DNA from: Solirubrobacterales bacterium
GTDB lineage: Bacteria; Actinomycetota; Thermoleophilia; Solirubrobacterales; 70-9
Direction of reading: 5' to 3'
DNA: 64,000 bases
Assembly (NCBI GenBank): GCA_025450585.1
Contig: JANWHD010000028.1
Span: 30,294 to 94,293, forward strand
Each line of letters starts with the position of its first letter. Positions within the stretch are counted from its first letter, which is position 1. The position numbers and the translations under genes are program-made. This document shows positions 59,440-64,000 of this stretch, piece by piece. The notes beneath the pieces were generated by a model that had not been told where the DNA came from, did no database searches, and saw only the letters and a list, made by a program, of their open reading frames with translations.

Positions 59440-59445
59440 GGGCTT

Positions 59446-60333
59446 TCAGGACCGCTTGTTGTGACTGCTTTTCCTGAGAATCCACTCGTTGATCGCCGGC
59501 GTCTCTATCCCGTATGGGCACAGCCTGCAATCTGCCAGTCGATTGGGCACGACGTGCACCACATGATCCAAATCCGGGGGTGAGAAGCCCAGGTTTTCCG
59601 CGCGGCTGCCGCCTGGTACGAGGAGGTTTGCCCATTCTTTTTCCTCCAGGTTGAGCAGGAGCGGCCACGAGCCCCTCTTTCGCATGCGTTCATAGATGGG
59701 CTTGTCGAGGATCAGGTTATTCCGGTCGGCTATCGGGTCGGCTTGATTAGGCAGGGCGAAGTACGTCTTCGTCAAAGAGAAGATCCATGCCCCGACCAGG
59801 CCCAATTCGCGGAGAAAGTCGTGGCATTCCTCCCAAGCGTCGGCCCCAAGCCGCTTATCCACGTAGCAAAGCGCCACTTCGCTGCCGTCGTCCAGATGTG
59901 CAACCAAGATGAGCGAGATGCCTTCTATCTCGAACGAGTCGCCGTCCATTTCCGGCTCACCCAGCTCGATCACCTGATCTTGGTCAGCTGCCCAATGGCG
60001 CAGCATGCTATGGGTCGTGAGTTGCATATAGCTGCGCCGGTGGGTGTGGCTCGGCCGGGGCCCGACGTGCCTGAAGTGGTCGCGCTTTTCCCTATATGCA
60101 CAGGTGGTCAGCCTCTTGGACGGGCACTCCGGGACAGGGCAGATCAGGACGCCGGATTTGGCGGCCTCTCGGAGTCGGTGAGCCTCGCCATCCGGCATGT
60201 AGACGAGAGGCGCCTCCTCTGGCGCATCGGCCCTCCGCGCATAGACCTGACGAGTATCGCCCAGCTCTTCCGCTGCCCACTCACGAAAGGCGTTGTGCCA
60301 CCTCGCTTGCCCACCGAAATCAGAGCTTCGCAT
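59446..60333 (-). CDS. CoiA-like zinc-finger protein
   Basis: The 295-residue protein starts at ATG 60333; the frame further upstream runs through the tRNA and is not coding. Its N-terminal half has LICPVPECPSKRLTTCAYREKRDHFRH, close to the CoiA zinc-binding signature (C..C, then HF.H), which precedes a restriction-like nuclease fold in competence protein CoiA. The later part (ISLILVAHLDDGSEVALCYVDKRLG) resembles the beta core of that fold with a D...EV..YVDK pattern. A C-terminal CRLCPYG adds another Cys pair. GC content is lower than in neighbours. Located between tRNA-Gly and a tRNA remnant, it is probably cargo of an integrated element; a role in DNA uptake or defence is possible. Confidence 0.68.
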   Translation of the reverse strand: MRSSDFGGQARWHNAFREWAAEELGDTRQVYARRADAPEEAPLVYMPDGEAHRLREAAKSGVLICPVPECPSKRLTTCAYREKRDHFRHVGPRPSHTHRRSYMQLTTHSMLRHWAADQDQVIELGEPEMDGDSFEIEGISLILVAHLDDGSEVALCYVDKRLGADAWEECHDFLRELGLVGAWIFSLTKTYFALPNQADPIADRNNLILDKPIYERMRKRGSWPLLLNLEEKEWANLLVPGGSRAENLGFSPPDLDHVVHVVPNRLADCRLCPYGIETPAINEWILRKSSHNKRS

Positions 60334-60463
60334 GCGATGCCCTCGGCCACACGAAGAGTAATGGTGAGTTCCGGTTGAGAACTTGCCAGGGCTTGAGCTC
60401 CGGCGAAGCGGCAGAAGGAGGCGGCGCCGCTTCGATCGGCGCTTCGGTGGCGCAAGTGAAGAG

Positions 60464-60536
60464 AAGCGGACGACGGGGGTCGAACCCGCGACCTCGAGCT
60501 TGGGAAGCTCGCGCTCTACCAACTGAGCTACGTCCG
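60464..60536 (-). tRNA. tRNA-Gly (anticodon CCC)
   Basis: On the minus strand the sequence begins GCGGACG, has the D-arm GCTCAGTTGGTAGAGC, the anticodon stem-loop CGAGC-TTCCCAA-GCTCG, the T-arm GCGGGTTCGACCCCCGT and ends CGTCCGC plus a U discriminator at 60464. CCA is not encoded. The anticodon CCC reads glycine GGG codons. Confidence 0.95.
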
Positions 60537-60602
60537 CGCCGACGGGATTCTACGGCGGCAGCGCGGTTGCCGGGGCTGAGCGCTGACTAGTCTTCGCCGT
60601 CC

Positions 60603-61124
60603 GTGAGCGCGCGCTCGTTCCTCGCCTTCCTCGCCGTGCTGGCCGTGATCGGCCTGCTCGGCTTCGGCTTGCTCAGCAAGGGCAACCCGAAGATCGCGGT
60701 CGGCGAGGCGGTGCCTGACCGGGAGTTGCCGGCACTGCCGGGGCCAGGTCAGGGCTCGATCGGCGAGCACCGCGGCCGGTGGGTCCTGGTCAACCTCTGG
60801 GCCTCCTGGTGCATCCCCTGCCGCGAGGAGGCGCCAGCGCTGGAGCGCTTCCAGCGGCGCTACCGCGATCGCGACACAACCGTGGTCGGCATAAACGTCC
60901 AGGACAACGGCGACGATGCGCTCGCCTTCCTGCGCAGCTACCCGACCACGTATCCGCAACTGCGCTCGGTCGGCGACGAGCGCAGCGCCGCCTTCGGCTC
61001 GACCGGGGTGCCCGAGAACTTCCTCGTCGACCCGCAGGGCCGCCTGGCGCTGATTTGGAGGGCTCCGGTAGACGACCGGTTCCTGCGCGAAAACGTCGTG
61101 CCCCTAATCGAAGGCCGGCAGTGA
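60603..61124 (+). CDS. Thioredoxin-like thiol reductant, CcmG/ResA type
   Basis: The 173-residue protein has one N-terminal membrane anchor (FLAFLAVLAVIGLLGFGLL) and a thioredoxin fold with WASWCIPCREEAPAL and the cis-Pro loop GVPENFLVD. Facing outwards, it would keep the CxxCH cysteines of apocytochrome c reduced. It starts at GTG with TAGTCT nine bases upstream and is coupled to ccmH (GTGA). Together with ccmF-ccmE it forms a split ccm set. Confidence 0.88.
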   Translation: MSARSFLAFLAVLAVIGLLGFGLLSKGNPKIAVGEAVPDRELPALPGPGQGSIGEHRGRWVLVNLWASWCIPCREEAPALERFQRRYRDRDTTVVGINVQDNGDDALAFLRSYPTTYPQLRSVGDERSAAFGSTGVPENFLVDPQGRLALIWRAPVDDRFLRENVVPLIEGRQ

Positions 61125-61588
61125 GGCGCCTGGCGCTCGTCGCCGCGGTCGTGATCTCGCTGGCAGCGCCGGTCGCCGCCGACGGCGCCGAACCGGTCCC
61201 GAAGACGACGGTCAGCGACGTCGAAGACGAGGTGATGTGCCCGATCTGCGGCACCCTGCTCGAGCTCTCAGACTCGCCGCAGGCCCGCCGCGAGAAGGTC
61301 TACGTCGCGAGGCTTGTCGCCGAAGGCAGGACCAAGGCCGAGATCAAGGATGCGCTGGTCGCCCAGTACGGCCCGGCCGCCCTGGCACTTCCGGAGGCGA
61401 CCGGGTTCGACCTCTCCGCCTACCTCGTCCCGATCGTCGCGCTGCTTGTCGCCGTGTGCGCACTCGCCTTCGGTGTCGCCCGCTGGCGGCGCGACGGGGA
61501 CCGCTCGCCACCGCCCGGAGCCGCAACCGCTCCTCAGGGCGAGGAGGCCGAGCGGCTCGAGGCCGACCTGCGGCGCTACGACCTCTGA
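61121..61588 (+). CDS. ccmH: Cytochrome c maturation protein CcmH
   Basis: The 155-residue protein has a signal peptide, the CcmH motif VMCPICGTLLELSDSPQA..RE (a CxxC thiol pair), a helical region, one membrane helix (LVPIVALLVAVCALAFGVA) and a short cytoplasmic tail with an acidic helix. It helps deliver reduced apocytochrome c to CcmF. It starts at GTG overlapping the thioredoxin gene stop. CcmH next to a Cys-type CcmE is notable, because Cys-type systems often lack CcmH. Confidence 0.87.
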   Translation: MRRLALVAAVVISLAAPVAADGAEPVPKTTVSDVEDEVMCPICGTLLELSDSPQARREKVYVARLVAEGRTKAEIKDALVAQYGPAALALPEATGFDLSAYLVPIVALLVAVCALAFGVARWRRDGDRSPPPGAATAPQGEEAERLEADLRRYDL

Positions 61589-61597
61589 CCTCCGACC

Positions 61598-62236
61598 TCA
61601 GCCGACGACGACGCGGCCGGTGACGGGTGCCGGCAGGCGCTTGCGGACGTCGGCCTGCCCACCGCAGGCGATCGTCGCATCGGCGTGTTCGGCCAGGGCC
61701 AGCAACGTATCGGCGTCCTTCCCCAGAGGGGGGCCGACGATCGCGAGTAGGTCGTAGGCACGGCGCAGCTTCTGAATCGCCTGGTCGCAGCGGTCGGAAT
61801 CGAGCAGGGCCACCGGCGCCGGCTCGGGCGTCCCGGCCACGATGCAGACCAGGGGCTCGGAAGCCTCGCCGGAGGCAGGGCCGGCCAGCGTCAGCGGCTG
61901 CAGGAGCTGGGCCGCCCCCGTCTCGCCGAGCAGGTACTCGTGCAGGCCGGGGGTCGCGTCGAGGCCGAGCGTGAGGGCGAGCGCGGGAGTCGCCAGGTCG
62001 CACTCGAGCAGAGCGACGCGCCGGCCCTGCGCGACAGCAGCCGCCGCAAGCCCGAGCGCGACGGCCGACCTGGCCGGGCCCGTGGCCAGGACGGAGCCCG
62101 ACCCACTCAGCTCCCGTGCCAGCCCCGAGAACGCCTGCAGCTCGGCCCGACCGAGTGCCGCCGGGCGCGAGGGAGCACCGTGCCGCACGGGGATCTCCGC
62201 CAGCAGCGGGCGCTTGGATCCGCGGCGGAGCATCAC
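61598..62236 (-). CDS. MinD/BY-kinase-like P-loop protein with degenerate Walker A
   Basis: The 212-residue protein has the fold pattern VLATGPARSAVALGLAAAAVAQGRRVALLECDLATPALALTLGLDATPGLHEYLLG, like ParA/MinD or bacterial tyrosine kinase (CpsD) domains with their D.D..P.L motif. The Walker A Lys and Ser/Thr (GKGGxGKS/T) are absent (TGPARSAVA), so ATP hydrolysis is doubtful. It overlaps argS by ATGA and is co-transcribed with it. Possible roles are in envelope polysaccharide control or a structural paralogue; unresolved. Confidence 0.72.
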   Translation of the reverse strand: MMLRRGSKRPLLAEIPVRHGAPSRPAALGRAELQAFSGLARELSGSGSVLATGPARSAVALGLAAAAVAQGRRVALLECDLATPALALTLGLDATPGLHEYLLGETGAAQLLQPLTLAGPASGEASEPLVCIVAGTPEPAPVALLDSDRCDQAIQKLRRAYDLLAIVGPPLGKDADTLLALAEHADATIACGGQADVRKRLPAPVTGRVVVG

Positions 62237-63882
62237 ATCCGCTCCGGGGCCGAGATCCCGAGCAGCCCAAGCGAGCCGGCGATCGTGCGTTTGACCAGCA
62301 GGGAGAGCGCCAGGCGCGAGCGCTCGACACCCTCGCCCTCGGCGCCGATCACCTTGCAGTCGCGGTAGAAGCCGTGGAAGTCCGCGGCGACCGTGGTCGA
62401 GTAGGCGCAGATGCGGTGTGGCGCCCGACGGATGGCGGCCTCTCGCACCTCGCCGGGGAACTCGAGCAGGCGCTTGACCAGCTCGCGCTCGGTGGGCTCC
62501 AGCGTGCTGCCCGGGGTCTCGATGCCGGCTCCCGGCACGACCTGCTCGGGCTCGAGCTCCGCCTTGCGCAGGATGCTGGCGATCCTCGCGTGCGCGTACT
62601 GGACGTAGTAGACGGGGTTGTCGTTGGACTGGCGCCGGGCCAACTCGAGGTCGAGGTCGACGGTGGTGTCGTGGCTGCGCCAGAGCATGAACCAGCGCGT
62701 CGCGTCGGCGCCGATGTCGTCGAGCAACTCGTCCAGCAAGACGAACTCGCCGCTGCGCTTGGACATCTGCGCCCGCTCGCCGCTTTCGACGATGTGGACG
62801 AGGCGCATAATCAGCGCCTCGAAACGGTCCGTGTCGGCGCCGAGGCCGGCGATCGAAGTACGCAGGCGAGCGACGTAGCCGTGGTGGTCGGCGCCGAACA
62901 CGTCGATCAGCCGGCCGAAGCCGCGCTCGAGCTTGTCCCAGTGATAGGCGACGTCAGCGGCCAGATAGGTCGGTTCGCCGTTGGCGCGGATCAGCACCCG
63001 GTCCTTGTCGTCGTCGAAGCTCGTCGTGCGCAGCCAGAGCGCGCCTTCGCTGCGGTAGGTATGTCCTTCCCGCTCCAGCTGAGCGAGGGCGGCGTCGACC
63101 TCGCCGCGGCTGTAGAGATCACGCTCGGAAACCCAGTTGTCGAAGTGGACGCCGAAGCGGTCGAGGGTCCCCCGCACGATCTCCAGGACCAGCTCCACGC
63201 CGCGGCGGCCGACCGCCTCGAGGTCGCCGGGGTCGATCCCCTCGGCCGCGATCTGCTTTCCCAGGTCGCCGACGTAGGCGCCTTCATAGCCGTCCTCGGG
63301 CGGCTCCTCGCCGCGCATCCGGGCGGCGATCGAGGCTGCGAACCGGCCGATCTGCCCGCCGGCGTCGTTGACGTAGAACTCGCGCTCGACCTCATGCCCC
63401 ACCGCCTCCAGCAGGCGGACGAGCGAGTCGCCGTAGGCCGCGTGGCGACCGCCGCCGATATGCAGGGGACCGGTCGGGTTGGCGGAGACGAACTCGACCA
63501 GGACGCGCTCCGGCATGGCGGTCGGCTCCGGGCCGAGACCTCGCTCGCCGGCGGCGGCGAGGCTGGCCATCGCGCGCCGGTACCACGCGTCGGCGAGGAA
63601 GAGGTTGACGAACCCCGGGCCCGCGACCTCGATCCGCTCGACCGTTTCCTCGCCGAGCTGCTCGCCGAGCTCGGCGGCGAGCCTGGTCGCGACGTCGCGC
63701 GGGTTTTCGCCCATGGGCGCAGCGAGCAACATCGCCGCGTTGGAGCTGTAGTCGCCCAGCTCGGCCTTGGGCGGCCGCTCCAGCGTTGGCGCGGGACCGG
63801 TCGGCTCGCCGTCACGCAGGGCGAGGGCGGCACGGTCCACCGCTGAGCGCAGCTCGGCGATCGGGTCGTTGGCTGCCGTCAT
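62233..63882 (-). CDS. argS: Arginyl-tRNA synthetase
   Basis: The 549-residue protein has the class I signatures SANPTGPLHIGGGRHAAYGD (HIGH motif) and AQMSKRSGEF (KMSKS equivalent), the ArgRS N-terminal domain (LGDYSSNAAMLLA) and the C-terminal DALR anticodon-binding domain (VYYVQYAHARIASILRKA). It charges tRNA-Arg. ATG 63882 was chosen over ATG 63891 because TACGAT (63895-63890) lies seven bases before it, giving a leaderless start. Confidence 0.95.
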   Translation of the reverse strand: MTAANDPIAELRSAVDRAALALRDGEPTGPAPTLERPPKAELGDYSSNAAMLLAAPMGENPRDVATRLAAELGEQLGEETVERIEVAGPGFVNLFLADAWYRRAMASLAAAGERGLGPEPTAMPERVLVEFVSANPTGPLHIGGGRHAAYGDSLVRLLEAVGHEVEREFYVNDAGGQIGRFAASIAARMRGEEPPEDGYEGAYVGDLGKQIAAEGIDPGDLEAVGRRGVELVLEIVRGTLDRFGVHFDNWVSERDLYSRGEVDAALAQLEREGHTYRSEGALWLRTTSFDDDKDRVLIRANGEPTYLAADVAYHWDKLERGFGRLIDVFGADHHGYVARLRTSIAGLGADTDRFEALIMRLVHIVESGERAQMSKRSGEFVLLDELLDDIGADATRWFMLWRSHDTTVDLDLELARRQSNDNPVYYVQYAHARIASILRKAELEPEQVVPGAGIETPGSTLEPTERELVKRLLEFPGEVREAAIRRAPHRICAYSTTVAADFHGFYRDCKVIGAEGEGVERSRLALSLLVKRTIAGSLGLLGISAPERM

Positions 63883-63937
63883 CGCGCCCATCGTATGTAG
63901 GGGCGGGCGTGTGAGTATTTAAGGGTCTAAAAGAACC

Positions 63938-63985
63938 CAAAAAGCAGACACCCCCGCCTGGCACGGATAAGCAGGCCGGCGGGGG
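63938..63985 (-). terminator. Rho-independent terminator for a gene beyond the right edge
   Basis: CCCCCGCC (63951-63958) and GGCGGGGG (63978-63985) form an eight-base stem. On the minus strand it is followed by TGTCTGCTTTTT (63950-63939). It would stop a transcript entering from the right, before argS. No gene is supported between 63883 and 64000. Confidence 0.6.
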
Positions 63986-64000
63986 CGATGCCGTGGTCAC

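Noticed and set aside
59446..60522. N-terminal extension of the CoiA-like protein beyond ATG 60333
   Set aside because: The added sequence is a translation through the tRNA-Gly gene, and the zinc-finger protein is complete without it.
62116..63846. 576-codon plus-strand open frame
   Set aside because: It is antisense to argS and its neighbour, with no recognisable domain and composition typical of a shadow.
63902..64000. CRISPR or phage feature at the right edge
   Set aside because: The repeated C- and G-runs form one hairpin terminator; there are no repeated spacer-like units in the window.

Overview
The window is high-GC DNA (about 65-70% G+C by eye) from an actinobacterium. Several traits suggest the class Thermoleophilia (Solirubrobacterales-like): large lineage-style secreted proteins, many GTG starts and near-leaderless promoters, an alkB-rubredoxin-TetR operon, a system I cytochrome c maturation locus with a Cys-type CcmE, and a PucR-type regulator. 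This placement is inference from gene content; there is no rRNA to confirm it.

Region by region: (a) 1-3.0 kb holds the 3' part of a CHASE2/adenylyl cyclase gene and a secreted NHL-repeat protein. (b) 3.2-6.25 kb is an accessory-looking cassette: a patatin-like lipase, divergent from an unknown acidic protein and a ComEC-like metallo-beta-lactamase hydrolase, closed by a terminator. (c) 6.5-7.1 kb encodes a secreted Cys-rich protein with 13 TTA codons. (d) 7.2-9.5 kb has a DUF378 protein and a PadR regulator divergent from a carotenoid oxygenase over a shared palindromic operator. (e) 9.6-20.4 kb and 25.2-33.7 kb look like two arms of one biosynthetic gene cluster. The plus-strand arm is DUF1702, AfsA-like, FAD oxidoreductase, MaoC, two FMO-type flavoenzymes, a small membrane protein and an MMPL exporter. 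The minus-strand arm is an overlapping eight-gene operon: ketoreductase, ACP, ketosynthase, hotdog protein, MaoC paralogue, acyltransferase, alpha/beta hydrolase and fatty acyl-AMP ligase. A phosphopantetheinyl transferase converges on it. (f) 20.5-25.2 kb, between the arms, carries two coupled secreted giants. (g) 33.7-39.7 kb has a flavin-dependent halogenase overlapping a haloalkane dehalogenase-like hydrolase, a divergent radical SAM enzyme, and LmbU-like and PucR-like regulators.

(h) 40-48.7 kb holds a secreted protein of unknown function, DUF2252, an MFS transporter and a zinc-uptake operon with a permease/substrate-binding-protein fusion, ZnuC, ZnuB and a Zur-like repressor. A strong candidate Zur box lies upstream, followed by dtd. 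(i) 48.7-52.3 kb has two GNAT acetyltransferases, the alkB-rubredoxin-tetR operon and secG. (j) 52.3-61.6 kb has ccmF-ccmE and, 5 kb away, ccmG-like and ccmH. Between them sit an SDR, a second secreted giant paralogous to the one at 22.7 kb, a winged-helix regulator, a CoiA-like protein and tRNA-Gly(CCC). Copies of a palindromic repeat occur here, one inside the ccmF coding sequence. (k) The window ends with a MinD/BY-kinase-like P-loop protein and argS.

The most promising new system is the proposed cluster in (e), possibly extended by (g). A type II acyl-carrier-protein synthase with a FAAL loader could feed an AfsA-like condensing enzyme and several flavoenzymes, with MMPL export. The combination with DUF1702 and a cryptic-halogenation-like pair is one I do not recognise as a described pathway. 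No product is claimed.
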